In this document: positions 42,508-51,289 of the stretch, one piece after another | Layout: every line of letters begins with the position of its first letter | Position numbering within the stretch: the first letter of the stretch is position 1 | Source of the DNA: a virus | Reading direction: 5' to 3' (one strand) | Virus record (IMG/VR): IMGVR_UViG_3300017987_000085 | Coordinates: 1 to 64,000 of that record | Length of the DNA: 64,000 bases | The notes under the pieces: model-generated | Databases searched by the model: none | Seen by the model: the letters and a program-made list of their open reading frames with translations, nothing else | What the model was told of the DNA's origin: nothing | Position numbers and translations under genes: made by a program

Positions 42508-43278
42508 ATGACGCAACGAAATCTACGCAGTCCGCAGGTCCAAATCGAGAATACGGCGGTTTCCGGCTGGGCAGTACGCGCTGAGCTCGACACAACGTGG
42601 GCCACTGGTTCGACGTACTCGTTGTCCGTAAACGCTGACGAGCTGTGCATTGTCTGCGCTATCGGGCAATACGGTGACAGCGATCCTCGTTTCGTTCTGC
42701 CGTACTGCGATGATGGGTGTTATGCCCAAATCGTTGCTACCGGGAAATCGATGGGGGCATCTATACCAGGATACTGGCGCCCTCAAGCAATACACATTCT
42801 CGCTGCAGGAGAGTTGAAGTTCCTGAACTTCGGGAGTGGCTCCGGAAAACTGGTTGGCTGCATCCTGACGCCTACACTAACTGGAGGATCAACGAGCCAG
42901 TGCTTGACGCAGGAACAGATGCCCGCAAATGAGTTGAGCATTACCGGAGCGGCTATCGCTTACGAGCTTGTCGAGGGAGCAAATCTTGTCAATGATTCTC
43001 TGGTCTCTCTCCCGGCCCATGCGTTGATCGTTGCAGAAGGCACAGACGAGCTGACGCACATCCCGGCAGGAAGTGCGCTGTCTCTTGATCCCGGGAATAC
43101 TGCAGCCTATACCGTGCTGTGGGGTGTCCGGACAAGTGTTGGAAATCCATCTCAATATCGTGAGGCATGTGTAGCGAAGGTCACCACGGCAGGTTTATTC
43201 AACATCAACCAAGGGGCTCAGCAGTCGCCGTACTTTGCTCTCAAGACACGAGCCAGCTCACTGTTGCTTAGCGGATAA
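42508..43278 (+). CDS. 256-residue putative fibre protein
   Basis: The protein is beta-rich with two similar halves (VILTPTLTGG-type and VAKVTTAGLFNINQG). No signal peptide. It lies within the fibre cluster. Function is inferred only from place. Confidence 0.5.
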   Translation: MTQRNLRSPQVQIENTAVSGWAVRAELDTTWATGSTYSLSVNADELCIVCAIGQYGDSDPRFVLPYCDDGCYAQIVATGKSMGASIPGYWRPQAIHILAAGELKFLNFGSGSGKLVGCILTPTLTGGSTSQCLTQEQMPANELSITGAAIAYELVEGANLVNDSLVSLPAHALIVAEGTDELTHIPAGSALSLDPGNTAAYTVLWGVRTSVGNPSQYREACVAKVTTAGLFNINQGAQQSPYFALKTRASSLLLSG

Positions 43279-43288
43279 GGGCTAGCCG

Positions 43289-45181
43289 ATGTCTGTTATC
43301 GACATTGGTCCTGCGTGTATAAACAGAGCTAGCGACTTCTCTGGCAATAACACATACATTCAGACTGACAATCCAGCCAATGCAGCTGGGACCATCACCT
43401 CGGTTGAGATCTATGTCAACGCAAACATGTTCGGTGTCAAAGTTGCTATCTTTTCTGAGGGTGCGACTGGCTACTTCACTGCTCAGGACAGCGAATCAAT
43501 CGGTAATCTGGTGGCTGGCAAGCAAACGGTCGAAGTCTCGCTTTCTGTCAATGAAGGGGAATTCATTGGCCTCTATTTTGGAAACGGGAAGATAGAGCGG
43601 ACGCTGGGTGCGGTTCTGTCTGGTTACTACCTTAGCGGCGACGAGACAGCGTGCTCCAACAAGAAGTTCAACGCGTATACTTCAGTGCTCAGTATCTATG
43701 GCACTGGGACTACTCCGAATATCGCCCCTACGGCTCCAACATCTCTTTGTTGTGAAGGCGAGACTGATCCAACTAGCGTCACTGATCTAACGCCGGAATT
43801 GGACGCGATTCTCAATGATCCAGATTCTGGCGATTACCTCGATGCTGTCGAGATCCACGTGGGTACGACCAACGACCCGGAGAATTCTCCAAACAAGTGG
43901 GATTCCGGAACGATTACGCTGGATCCGGACATCGAGGAGGGCAACCGCTGCAGCAGTATCCCCTACGCTGGGAGCGCCATCTCGCAACTCGGCGAGACGT
44001 TCTACTGGTGCATTCGGGCTCGCGATGACGATGGGGAGTGGGGACCGTTCTCTGCTGCAGCTCAGTTCACGATGGCGCCGAAAGAAGTTGGTGTCTCTGA
44101 TACCGGCTCTGGCATGGAAGCCGTGTCTGCCCAGGTTGCGCTAACGGTAGCCGAAACGGGAACGGGGGCAGATGCTATTGCGACCTTGTTAGGTCGTATT
44201 GCGATCGCTGAAACAGGATCCGGCGCGGATGCAGTTTCTGCAATCAATGCGTTCATCTCTGCCGTGGATGCAGGTTCTGGATCGGAGTCTCTCGTCGCAG
44301 TGGTTACCGTATCGATCGCTGAAACAGGATCCGGCGCGGACACCGTTTCTCATTACCGCCTTCTTCTCGAGCAGGACAATGCCTCTGGCGCAGATATCGT
44401 GGCCGCAGTCAGGGCTTTGCTTTCCATTGCTGATGTGGCTGCAGGCAACGATGTGTCTACCATCAAGGCAACGATCTCCATCGCTGACACGGCCGAAGGG
44501 GCTGACGTTGTGTCCCTTCGGGCGCAACTCGTGATCGCTGACACGGCAACCGGTGTTGATGCGTTCGCCGCGCAGGCAACGATCTCCATCGCTGACACGG
44601 CAACCGGTGTTGATGCGTTCCATGCCATCCAGGCATTGCTGGCTATCACTGACGTTGCTGTCGGCACCGATGCGCTCGCCGGAGTACAAGTCCGCGTCGG
44701 CATTGCTGACACGGCCGAAGGGGCTGACGTTGTCCAACCGCCCCGCGTGGAACTCACCATCTCTGATAGTGGGGAGGGAAGCGAGATTACAACTGTCACG
44801 GTGCGCATGACGCTCATCGATACAGGCGCCGGAGATGAATCCCTGTCTGTCACAGCTCGCGTCCAGTTGTTGGATTCTGGTGTCGGGGTTGACGCGATCG
44901 CAGAGCTGCTTTCGGCGGTCACGATCGCCGATGCAGGTGTTGCTGGGGAGATCCTTGAGATCCTTGTTGGCCTTGGAATTGCCGATGCAGGCGCCGGGAC
45001 GGACTTGCTGAGCCTTGTCCAAAGCGCGATTGCGATCGCCGACGCAGGAACAGGAGCTGATGCAGTCACTACTAAGGAGTGGTCACCGACAGTCTCGATC
45101 GAGATTGAGTACGCCAAGGGGATAACTGACGTCGCCTACGACGAAGGAGACAGCGAAGCAACCTACAAACTGAACGAGTAA
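43289..45181 (+). CDS. repeat-rich tail fibre protein
   Basis: In 630 residues, the first 160 form a beta domain. Residues about 165-265 form a fibronectin-like domain (TAPTSLCCEGETDPTS, YWCIRARDDDGEWGPFS). From about residue 265 to 600 come about 18 tandem repeats of 18-20 residues with the core IAETGSGADAV / IADTATGVDAF. The DNA repeats too: an identical 28-bp block lies at 44202-44229 and 44313-44340. The repeats probably form a beta-solenoid or stalk; expansion could vary fibre length. Confidence 0.75.
   Translation: MSVIDIGPACINRASDFSGNNTYIQTDNPANAAGTITSVEIYVNANMFGVKVAIFSEGATGYFTAQDSESIGNLVAGKQTVEVSLSVNEGEFIGLYFGNGKIERTLGAVLSGYYLSGDETACSNKKFNAYTSVLSIYGTGTTPNIAPTAPTSLCCEGETDPTSVTDLTPELDAILNDPDSGDYLDAVEIHVGTTNDPENSPNKWDSGTITLDPDIEEGNRCSSIPYAGSAISQLGETFYWCIRARDDDGEWGPFSAAAQFTMAPKEVGVSDTGSGMEAVSAQVALTVAETGTGADAIATLLGRIAIAETGSGADAVSAINAFISAVDAGSGSESLVAVVTVSIAETGSGADTVSHYRLLLEQDNASGADIVAAVRALLSIADVAAGNDVSTIKATISIADTAEGADVVSLRAQLVIADTATGVDAFAAQATISIADTATGVDAFHAIQALLAITDVAVGTDALAGVQVRVGIADTAEGADVVQPPRVELTISDSGEGSEITTVTVRMTLIDTGAGDESLSVTARVQLLDSGVGVDAIAELLSAVTIADAGVAGEILEILVGLGIADAGAGTDLLSLVQSAIAIADAGTGADAVTTKEWSPTVSIEIEYAKGITDVAYDEGDSEATYKLNE
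44080..45080 (+). repeat. coding tandem repeats (18-20 residue units)
   Basis: About 18 units of 54-60 bp encode the IADTGxGxDAV motif. Several neighbouring units are nearly identical at DNA level (28 bp at 44202 and 44313; a shared 24-bp block near 44469 and 44579), which favours slippage or recombination. Confidence 0.85.
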
Positions 45182-45202
45182 ATGCAGTAGGGGAGGGAAC
45201 AG

Positions 45203-45895
45203 ATGAGCATTGAGACACCGCAGACCAGAACCGTTGCCGATGCTGTCCGCTGGTCGCCACGTTGGTCGACCCAGAAATTCGAGAACTCCGAAGCGCGCAG
45301 ACGAAACACAGTGTCCTTGGCTGGGCAGTTCAAGCAGTTCGAGGACGGTCGAATCACCTGGCGAGGTCAGCTGATGCGCTGGGGCGACCTGGTTTCCGCG
45401 TGGGCCAAACGCCATGGCTGTACGATCGAGCAAGCAGCCTATGCGTGGCTTCCTCGAGAGTTTAAACTCGACTTCGCCCGCAGAATGCGCTTCGCCTACG
45501 CCGTGGACGAGTTTGCACCGAACTCGCTTGTCAACGCTGGCATCAACGAGTTCTGGACATTGATCGCTGGATCTGGCGGCACGGCATTCACCAATGCCAA
45601 TGCAGCGATCGGTGTGGGGATCTCGAGCGATGCCACTACTGCAGGCATGACCGATCTCCAAGGCGGTTCGAAAACACGTTCTGGCATGGAGGCAGGCTAC
45701 CCGACCTACGGCACAAGCCAAAAGGCCACGTGGGAAGCGGAATTCACTGGCGACGAGGCCAATCATGCCTGGGCCGAACACGCAGTGTTCAACGCGACCG
45801 AAAACGGTGACATGGCCAACCGCAAAGTCGAGGATGAGGGCACGAAGACCTCCGGCCAAGTCTGGGTCGAGGATCACGAGATTACGCTTTCCTAG
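45203..45895 (+). CDS. 230-residue tail/fibre-associated protein
   Basis: The leader GGGGAGGGAACAG precedes the ATG. The N-terminus is basic and polar (RWSPRWSTQKFENSEARRRN); the later part is a beta domain (AIGVGISSDATTAGMTDLQG, AEHAVFNATENGDMANRKVE), like small virion proteins that follow fibres. No family is named. Confidence 0.6.
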   Translation: MSIETPQTRTVADAVRWSPRWSTQKFENSEARRRNTVSLAGQFKQFEDGRITWRGQLMRWGDLVSAWAKRHGCTIEQAAYAWLPREFKLDFARRMRFAYAVDEFAPNSLVNAGINEFWTLIAGSGGTAFTNANAAIGVGISSDATTAGMTDLQGGSKTRSGMEAGYPTYGTSQKATWEAEFTGDEANHAWAEHAVFNATENGDMANRKVEDEGTKTSGQVWVEDHEITLS

Positions 45896-45903
45896 GAGGA
45901 TTC

Positions 45904-46140
45904 ATGCCCAAGGACAAGAACCGTGCACCGGGATATGCAGACTGTCCGGGTTGTGTCGGGGTCGACCGCGATGGCAAGACTTGCGCTCCGGGCAATCTCT
46001 CTTATTGTACGGCCTGCCAGGCGAATGTGTCGGGGTGGTCTCCAGGCGAATGTGTCGGGTGCCTGCAGCTTGTCGATGACAAACCGTGCGCCTCTGGCAA
46101 TGCAAAAAGATGTGCTGTGGCGTGGTTTCGCAATCGGTAG
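45904..46140 (+). CDS. 78-residue Cys-rich protein with duplicated motif
   Basis: AGGAGGATTC precedes the ATG. Eleven Cys are spread through the protein, and a motif CxGC...D-K-x-C-A-x-G-N occurs twice (near residues 14-31 and 50-66). The Cys could bind several zinc ions. An 18-bp DNA repeat lies inside the gene. No family is recognised. Confidence 0.55.
   Translation: MPKDKNRAPGYADCPGCVGVDRDGKTCAPGNLSYCTACQANVSGWSPGECVGCLQLVDDKPCASGNAKRCAVAWFRNR
46017..46059 (+). repeat. 18-bp direct repeat inside the Cys-rich gene
   Basis: CCAGGCGAATGTGTCGGG occurs at 46017-46034 and 46042-46059. The two copies are read in different frames, so selection on the protein does not explain them. Confidence 0.75.
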
Positions 46141-46143
46141 CTC

Positions 46144-46611
46144 ATGAGCTCGGAAACGATTGCACCGAAACAACCAAGCGAGATCAAACCAGTGACCGTC
46201 GACTTCTCCGAGATCATTGGAGAAGGCGACGCCTTGTCGAGCGTTGGGGCGACGGTCTACGCATGGGACGATCGGGATCAAGTCTCGCTTTCGCTCGATC
46301 TCGACAGTACCTATTCCACTGCGGCTACAGCTGTGGTGCAACTGCTGGACACCGATGGCGAGCAACTGGTCTCTCAAGAGCTCAGTCTCCATGCAGCCCT
46401 GACGCTTCTGCAGATCATCGCCGACAATGAATCCGCATGGGTCGAGAGTGAGGATCTGGTGGTCTCCGGGCTTGGCTGGGCCGACGGTAGTTGCTACTTC
46501 AAGATCTCCGGTGGTGTCACGGGCCATACATACAAGATCACCTTGCTCGGCGCAACAGACGACGGCTACAAGCCGGAGCAGGAAGTGATCGTTTCGGTGG
46601 TGAGTCTATGA
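46144..46611 (+). CDS. 155-residue structural-type protein
   Basis: The protein is beta-rich (PVTVDFSEIIGEGDALSSVG, GHTYKITLLGATDDGYKPEQ) like bacterial Ig-type or fibre-attached domains of phages. It overlaps the next start by 4 nt. Confidence 0.55.
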   Translation: MSSETIAPKQPSEIKPVTVDFSEIIGEGDALSSVGATVYAWDDRDQVSLSLDLDSTYSTAATAVVQLLDTDGEQLVSQELSLHAALTLLQIIADNESAWVESEDLVVSGLGWADGSCYFKISGGVTGHTYKITLLGATDDGYKPEQEVIVSVVSL

Positions 46612-46961
46612 CCGGCCAGCCCTCGATTGAGGATATCCCTGGATTCGGTCTACTCAAGGACTTCCTTGATGTACGTTTCGGCCGTTTGGACGATCGGATC
46701 TCCACTGTTGCCAATGAAACGCATGAGCTCAAGGAGTCCGTCGACGGCCTTGTGGAATGCGTTTCCACTGGCAATGGTCAGCCGGCGCTCAAGATGCAGG
46801 TCAGCGAGAATACTGAGTTCCGCATCGAATTCGAGCAGGAGAGGAAACGCACCCGCAATCAGCGGCGAACCGCGTTCTACAGCTTCGTCGTCTCCGCATT
46901 GTTGCTTGGTGTGAGCATTGGCCTCGCTTACGCGCGCAGCATTCCTATGAGCGGCGGCTGA
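46608..46961 (+). CDS. 117-residue C-terminal-anchored membrane protein
   Basis: The product has a coiled-coil-like N-terminal half (FGRLDDRISTVANETHELKE) and one C-terminal span (AFYSFVVSALLLGVSIGLAY) after a basic EQERKRTRNQRRT. The shape recalls phage membrane proteins encoded near holins. A lysis or exclusion role is possible. Confidence 0.55.
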   Translation: MTGQPSIEDIPGFGLLKDFLDVRFGRLDDRISTVANETHELKESVDGLVECVSTGNGQPALKMQVSENTEFRIEFEQERKRTRNQRRTAFYSFVVSALLLGVSIGLAYARSIPMSGG

Positions 46962-47025
46962 TAAGCACCTGAGACTAGCGCTTGCTTCTGGCTTCTCAAA
47001 GGCTTGCGCGGGGGGAGAGGAACAA

Positions 47026-47892
47026 ATGAAGACAAAGGTTGCAATTCTAGGCCTTGTGCTGTTTTTGACCATCAGTGGATGTTCTCTTCTGCATCAACCG
47101 CCAGACCCGATTCAGTTTGTCTTCTCAGCCTATGGCCAGGCTTGGGGAACTGTGATTACAGCACGCCCGGCTTTGGAGGATGGCGGGCTGGCTGTTGCAA
47201 TTGCGGTCAATGAAACATGCTGGATTGACTGGGGCGATGGATCTGCGCGCGAGAACCTATCCACCACTCGCGGGCAACACGTCTACCGCTACGAAGGCTC
47301 CTATACCGTGACGGTATCGGCTGACGATCGCCAATCGACAGGCACCATTGTGGTCGAGAATCATCATCCTGTCTCATACGGTCCATTCGTTCTCCAGGCG
47401 TCTGAGGGGTGGGGGCTTGGATGGCGGGAGATCGTCACGTTCGATTTCCGCGAGCAAGACAAAGGGTGCCTCGGCTCCGGTACTGCGCCCGAGCACTACG
47501 GCATAAGAGATCCTGATGGAGACCCTGTGCTGATTCGCTTGACAGTTTCTGGACCAGATGGTCACGGCAACATCGTCGACTACTCCGTCTACACGCAATG
47601 GGGAGATTATGTCTCGGGTGCATTCGTCAAAGCTGACTTCCTTTATCCCTGGATTGGATGGTGGGCAGTTGATCCGTTGGCGCCGGTGTTCCCGCGGGGT
47701 CCTGGATATGGCTTCCTGGCGTTTGTGAGACCTCAGGGCTGCGGTGATCCGCCCCCAGTGATTCCGCCGGGCACAGAGAGCTTTGGCACGCTGGTATACA
47801 CAATTGAACTGATCGACCTATGGATGCGCGAAGAAGATGCCGTAACCACAACATGGAGTGGATATCTCTCTTCTTCGCCAATCTGTCATTAA
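47026..47892 (+). CDS. PKD-domain lipoprotein
   Basis: The leader GGGGGGAGAGGAACAA precedes the ATG. Residues 1-20 are a lipoprotein signal with lipobox ISGC (LGLVLFLTISGCSLL). The next domain (VNETCWIDWGDGSARENLST, then HVYRYEGSYTVTVSADD) is a PKD domain. The C-terminal 150 residues are unknown. It should be attached to a membrane surface of the host. Such phage lipoproteins sometimes block superinfection. Confidence 0.75.
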   Translation: MKTKVAILGLVLFLTISGCSLLHQPPDPIQFVFSAYGQAWGTVITARPALEDGGLAVAIAVNETCWIDWGDGSARENLSTTRGQHVYRYEGSYTVTVSADDRQSTGTIVVENHHPVSYGPFVLQASEGWGLGWREIVTFDFREQDKGCLGSGTAPEHYGIRDPDGDPVLIRLTVSGPDGHGNIVDYSVYTQWGDYVSGAFVKADFLYPWIGWWAVDPLAPVFPRGPGYGFLAFVRPQGCGDPPPVIPPGTESFGTLVYTIELIDLWMREEDAVTTTWSGYLSSSPICH

Positions 47893-47914
47893 ACCAAGCA
47901 AAGGAGGATGTACT

Positions 47915-48490
47915 ATGAAGAGAGCACTTGTTTTGTCGCTAGTGATTCTGATTGGCCTTGCGATCGCTGGCTTCTGCCAGGTTGGAGCATGGAGCGCTGG
48001 TCAACTCTACGGCGGTCCGGGAGGATTGTTTTTCAACGGTGATGCCACCGTGGTGGACGGTCATCCGGACTTCGATCTATGCCTCGGCGGCAACGGCCGG
48101 TATCTTGATCTTGGTGTAAGCGTTCGTGATTGCCTGACCGCTCCATATCTGCATGGGTTCGCTATCTACAGTGACCGGTGGGGTAATAGCCGGTCCATTG
48201 GATTTGCGGCGGGTTTATTGACAACGTTCACCCCGTTCGCCGATGTTCAAACAGCTGGTCTGACCTGGTCACCGCCCTTCCGTCTCGCCGACTTCGAACT
48301 GTTCACTCGACTCGAGATGGAACTCGCCGCATGGCTTGATCTTGTCTCAGATCTGAGCGTCTATGCCGAGTTCAGCATCGTTCCGGTGTGGAACGGTGAT
48401 GCGTTTACCACGGGGACACGCTGGGCGTTTGGATTCAGCTATCAATGGACCGACGCTTTCGTTCCGCGGGAACCAACGACCGAGTTCTAG
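47915..48490 (+). CDS. secreted 191-residue protein
   Basis: The ATG at 47915 has AAGGAGGATGT upstream. A clear Sec signal covers residues 1 to about 22 (KRALVLSLVILIGLAIAGFC). The rest is rich in aromatic and alternating residues (TWSPPFRLADFELFTRLEME, then WAFGFSYQWTDAF), perhaps a small beta-barrel or outer-surface protein. No family is recognised. Confidence 0.6.
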   Translation: MKRALVLSLVILIGLAIAGFCQVGAWSAGQLYGGPGGLFFNGDATVVDGHPDFDLCLGGNGRYLDLGVSVRDCLTAPYLHGFAIYSDRWGNSRSIGFAAGLLTTFTPFADVQTAGLTWSPPFRLADFELFTRLEMELAAWLDLVSDLSVYAEFSIVPVWNGDAFTTGTRWAFGFSYQWTDAFVPREPTTEF

Positions 48491-48503
48491 CGCAGAGGAA
48501 GTG

Positions 48504-48537
48504 GGGGCATGGGCGCATTCCGTGCCCCTTCTTCTTT
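48504..48537 (+). terminator. rho-independent terminator
   Basis: GGGGCATGG and CCGTGCCCC form a stem (one T-G pair) followed by TTCTTCTTT. It closes the lipoprotein/secreted-protein unit. Confidence 0.85.
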
Positions 48538-48554
48538 GAGCAGAGGAGGTAACG

Positions 48555-48851
48555 ATGAAGCCCACGATGCTCAAGGGGGTTGTGAATCTGATTCGTTTGG
48601 CGATCGATCGGATCAAGCAACCAGCTACTCAAACGACGGCCAAGGCAATCGAAGCAGCAGGCGGGCGGAAGTTCTTCTACGGCGGATGGTTGATTCCTGT
48701 CTGGATTCTCGCAACGTTCCTGCTGCACATGCCGGACGTACTGATCCTCGCCGGCGCTGGAGGGATTGGTTTTGCTATCGGCTGGGAAGGGGCTCGAGAT
48801 CTTCGTGCTGTTGGACATGCTGAGGCCGAGATTCAAGATGAGGCGGGGTAG
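48555..48851 (+). CDS. small membrane protein, holin-like by shape
   Basis: AGAGGAGGTAACG precedes the ATG. In 98 residues there is an amphipathic N-terminus and a hydrophobic region at about 45-80 (WLIPVWILATFLLHMPDVLI, LAGAGGIGFAIGW) that could form one or two spans, then an acidic tail. Size and hydropathy fit a holin, but no endolysin is recognised next to it. Confidence 0.5.
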   Translation: MKPTMLKGVVNLIRLAIDRIKQPATQTTAKAIEAAGGRKFFYGGWLIPVWILATFLLHMPDVLILAGAGGIGFAIGWEGARDLRAVGHAEAEIQDEAG

Positions 48852-48923
48852 CATGTCTCACCGGACGTGTTTAGTACGTCGTAACGGTTCCCTCGCTACC
48901 CCGCTTTGACCTGGAGGGCGTTC

Positions 48924-49433
48924 ATGACCTACCAACAAGCATATGAGGAGCATGGCAGCATCAAACGCGCTGCGGCTGCTTTCAACATTCCCTATACCAC
49001 GTTCCACAATCGTCTCAAGAAAGAGAAAGCAGGACAACAGGTGCCTCCTATAGAACGTGGGGCCTTGACGCCAAAGCAAACACACCGTTCCAAACGTCCG
49101 CGTGTAGCCGCGCTTTCAGAGCGCGAGTTGCTGGCCACGCATGATCCGTACGAGAAGGCTCGTGTGAACATGGAGCAGGTTCCCTCCTTCATCGATTCAG
49201 GCGCGTTCGTCAAGGATTACGAGATGCGCAAGGCGATCGGGCTATCTGGAGATTCTCAACTCTTCCGTGAACTCGCGGAAGATCCAGAGATGGGGCTACT
49301 TTGCTATCAGTTTGTCATGGGTAAAGGGAACAAGGAAACGATCTACTGGACAGACCCAGAGACGAAGACCCGCGTGCTTGAGGAACGCCCGCTGATCGCA
49401 CGCGACATCCTGCCGAGCATGGAGGAGGATTAG
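48924..49433 (+). CDS. Psq-type helix-turn-helix protein
   Basis: The ATG at 48924 follows CTGGAGGGCG. In 169 residues the N-terminus YQQAYEEHGSIKRAAAAFNI, PYTTFHNRLKKEK is a clear HTH (pipsqueak/Fis-like). The C-terminal part (IDSGAFVKDYEMRKAIGLSG) is unknown. It precedes the metallophosphoesterase by one nucleotide, an arrangement seen in other phages. Confidence 0.7.
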   Translation: MTYQQAYEEHGSIKRAAAAFNIPYTTFHNRLKKEKAGQQVPPIERGALTPKQTHRSKRPRVAALSERELLATHDPYEKARVNMEQVPSFIDSGAFVKDYEMRKAIGLSGDSQLFRELAEDPEMGLLCYQFVMGKGNKETIYWTDPETKTRVLEERPLIARDILPSMEED

Positions 49434-49434
49434 T

Positions 49435-50499
49435 ATGCCCGCGAAAAGAACCACATCGGAATCGGAGGCGGACATCCTCGAACAGCACGATCCTAGCCCG
49501 TCTACCGTCTCGCTACGCAAGCAACTTCAAGCAGCCCTTCGTGACAACAACCGATTGAAGAAGCAAGTTGGCGATGACGAACGCCTATTCGAAGCGATTC
49601 GGGATTCCATTCCGCTGCTCGATCCCTATCGGCATGTCCCGATCCGGACGCCAAAGAACGCCAAGAATCGCCTTGAGGCCACGCTTGTCCTCTGCGATGC
49701 ACATTCAGAGGAGACCGTTGATCCGGAAGAGATCGAAGGGTTGGCGGAGTACGATTGGGCAACGTTCGAACACCGGATGAAGCTCGCCGGTGACAAGGTT
49801 GTTCGCCTCATTCGAGATCTCCGGCACACAGCGCAGATTGACGTACTGCACGTATGGTTGCTTGGCGATTGGTTCCTCGGGCAGATTCATCCTGACGAAA
49901 TGGCGTGGGGGTCAAGCATGCCGTTGCCTTCAGCGTTGCCCCGTGCGTCCATCGTGGTAGGCGATGCGCTCCTCCGGCTGGCACCGCATTTTGGCGAGAT
50001 GCACGTGGTGGGGTTGTGTGGCAACCACGGCCGTTCGACCACGAAGCCCGTGACCAAGATGAGCGCTGACCGTAACTGGGACTACTCGTTGTACCTGATT
50101 GCCGAAGCCCTGACCCAGCGCGAGAGCCGCATTGACTGGACTATCCCCCGATCCCGCGCGAAAGTGGTCGACGTGTTCGGTTGGAAGAATCTGTTGACGC
50201 ATGGAGACATTTGTAAGCGCACCCATACCGTGAGCTACTTCGGGATTATCAACGGCATACTGAAGGAGCACGACACCCGTCGGCGAACCGACGAGGACTT
50301 TGACTATGCCTGGATGGGCCACTGGCATCACCGGGGGTTGCTCGAGAATACCGTGAGGATCTGCCCGCCGATCATCGGGCACAATCAGTTCGCACAGTAT
50401 GAGATGCACCAACGCTCGCCTGCTGGTGCGTTGTTGACGCTGTTTTCAAAGCGGCACGGTCCCGTGAGTGAGTGGCCAATCAATCTCGAGACGAACTGA
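49435..50499 (+). CDS. calcineurin-like metallophosphoesterase
   Basis: The 354-residue protein carries metallophosphoesterase motifs in order: ATLVLCDAHSEE near residue 85, LLGDWFLGQIHPDE near 142, GLCGNHGRSTTKP near 194, LLTHGDICKRTHT near 258 and WMGHWHHRG near 286. These bind two metals. The N-terminal 70 residues contain a coiled coil. It may cleave DNA ends, nucleotides or phosphoesters. It ends against a terminator shared with the opposing operon. Confidence 0.8.
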   Translation: MPAKRTTSESEADILEQHDPSPSTVSLRKQLQAALRDNNRLKKQVGDDERLFEAIRDSIPLLDPYRHVPIRTPKNAKNRLEATLVLCDAHSEETVDPEEIEGLAEYDWATFEHRMKLAGDKVVRLIRDLRHTAQIDVLHVWLLGDWFLGQIHPDEMAWGSSMPLPSALPRASIVVGDALLRLAPHFGEMHVVGLCGNHGRSTTKPVTKMSADRNWDYSLYLIAEALTQRESRIDWTIPRSRAKVVDVFGWKNLLTHGDICKRTHTVSYFGIINGILKEHDTRRRTDEDFDYAWMGHWHHRGLLENTVRICPPIIGHNQFAQYEMHQRSPAGALLTLFSKRHGPVSEWPINLETN

Positions 50500-50591
50500 T
50501 CTGTAGTTGTTGAGTGGCGTATACCTTCTTCTTGGTTGCGGAAGAGTGCTTTCCGCCCGCAGGCTCGTACGCGAGCCATGACCGACCTCAA

Positions 50592-50627
50592 GGGGGACGG
50601 ACGGTCCGCCCAGCCGCTCCGTCCCCC
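50592..50627. terminator. bidirectional terminator hairpin between converging genes
   Basis: Perfect 10-bp arms GGGGGACGGA and TCCGTCCCCC enclose a 16-nt loop. It lies between the + metallophosphoesterase and the - RHH gene that end toward each other. No T-run is strong on either strand, but the stem is very stable. Confidence 0.65.
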
Positions 50628-50642
50628 GACGCAGGACAATCC

Positions 50643-50795
50643 CTAATCACCTTTGTCTCCATCCTTTTCCATCCGTGCTTTGAGCGCCTGTCGAATCGCG
50701 TCGGTCTTGTTGGACTGAGCCTCCAGGTACTCGATAACCGCGGCGTCGGTGTCGGTGTTGAGCATGATACTGAATTGCCTGCGATCGGCGGGCAT
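50643..50795 (-). CDS. ribbon-helix-helix DNA-binding protein (ParR/CopG-like)
   Basis: The start ATG at 50795 (minus) overlaps the upstream stop as TAATG and has GGAGGTGTCC before it. The 50 residues, PADRRQFSIMLNTDTDAAVI, EYLEAQSNKTDAIRQALKA, follow the RHH pattern of plasmid partition/ParR-like and copy-control proteins. It is the last gene of the minus operon. Confidence 0.65.
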   Translation of the reverse strand: MPADRRQFSIMLNTDTDAAVIEYLEAQSNKTDAIRQALKARMEKDGDKGD

Positions 50796-51289
50796 TAGGA
50801 CACCTCCTTCAATGCTGCCTGCAGCGCTTCGCGAAACCCGAACCAATCAACCGGCTCGCGAGGCGTATCCCAATTTGGATCCTCGTCCGGTCCCGCGACG
50901 AAATGCTGAGGCCACTCCTCGATGGAGCCGTCAGTGCCGAGCCTGATGCTCTCCAGATTCGCGCAGTGTTCTGCGACCATTTCGCCCAACGTGCCGCATG
51001 GGGAACCGTCGCATCCTGTAACCTCCAACCTATCCCATGTTAGGGCGTCGTCAGTCCCAACATAGGATCCGCCGTGACTGTCAACGATGTAGTAGACGTG
51101 ATCGGGCTCAATGTGGATCAAGCCTCGGATATCCTCAACGCCCTCCGGTAGCTCATCGACACCCAGTTCGTAAATCTCGTCATACTCCCACACGTCGGAG
51201 ACATCATCATAAATCTCGTCTCCACGCACCGCATCCCATTCGCCGAAGCCGCGTTCGCCTCGCCCGCTCAGATACACTGGTCGGATCAT
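50795..51289 (-). CDS. 164-residue acidic hypothetical protein
   Basis: The ATG at 51289 follows GGAGGCAGCC. The protein is very acidic (WDAVRGDEIYDDVSDVWEYD, then EIYELGVDELPEGVE), of the kind found in DNA-mimic or anti-restriction-like proteins, though no family is recognised. It is coupled to both operon neighbours. Confidence 0.6.
   Translation of the reverse strand: MIRPVYLSGRGERGFGEWDAVRGDEIYDDVSDVWEYDEIYELGVDELPEGVEDIRGLIHIEPDHVYYIVDSHGGSYVGTDDALTWDRLEVTGCDGSPCGTLGEMVAEHCANLESIRLGTDGSIEEWPQHFVAGPDEDPNWDTPREPVDWFGFREALQAALKEVS

Noticed and set aside
44189-45117. Two long minus-strand frames opposite the fibre repeats
   Set aside because: They mirror the repeat codons of the fibre gene and have repeat composition only from that cause.
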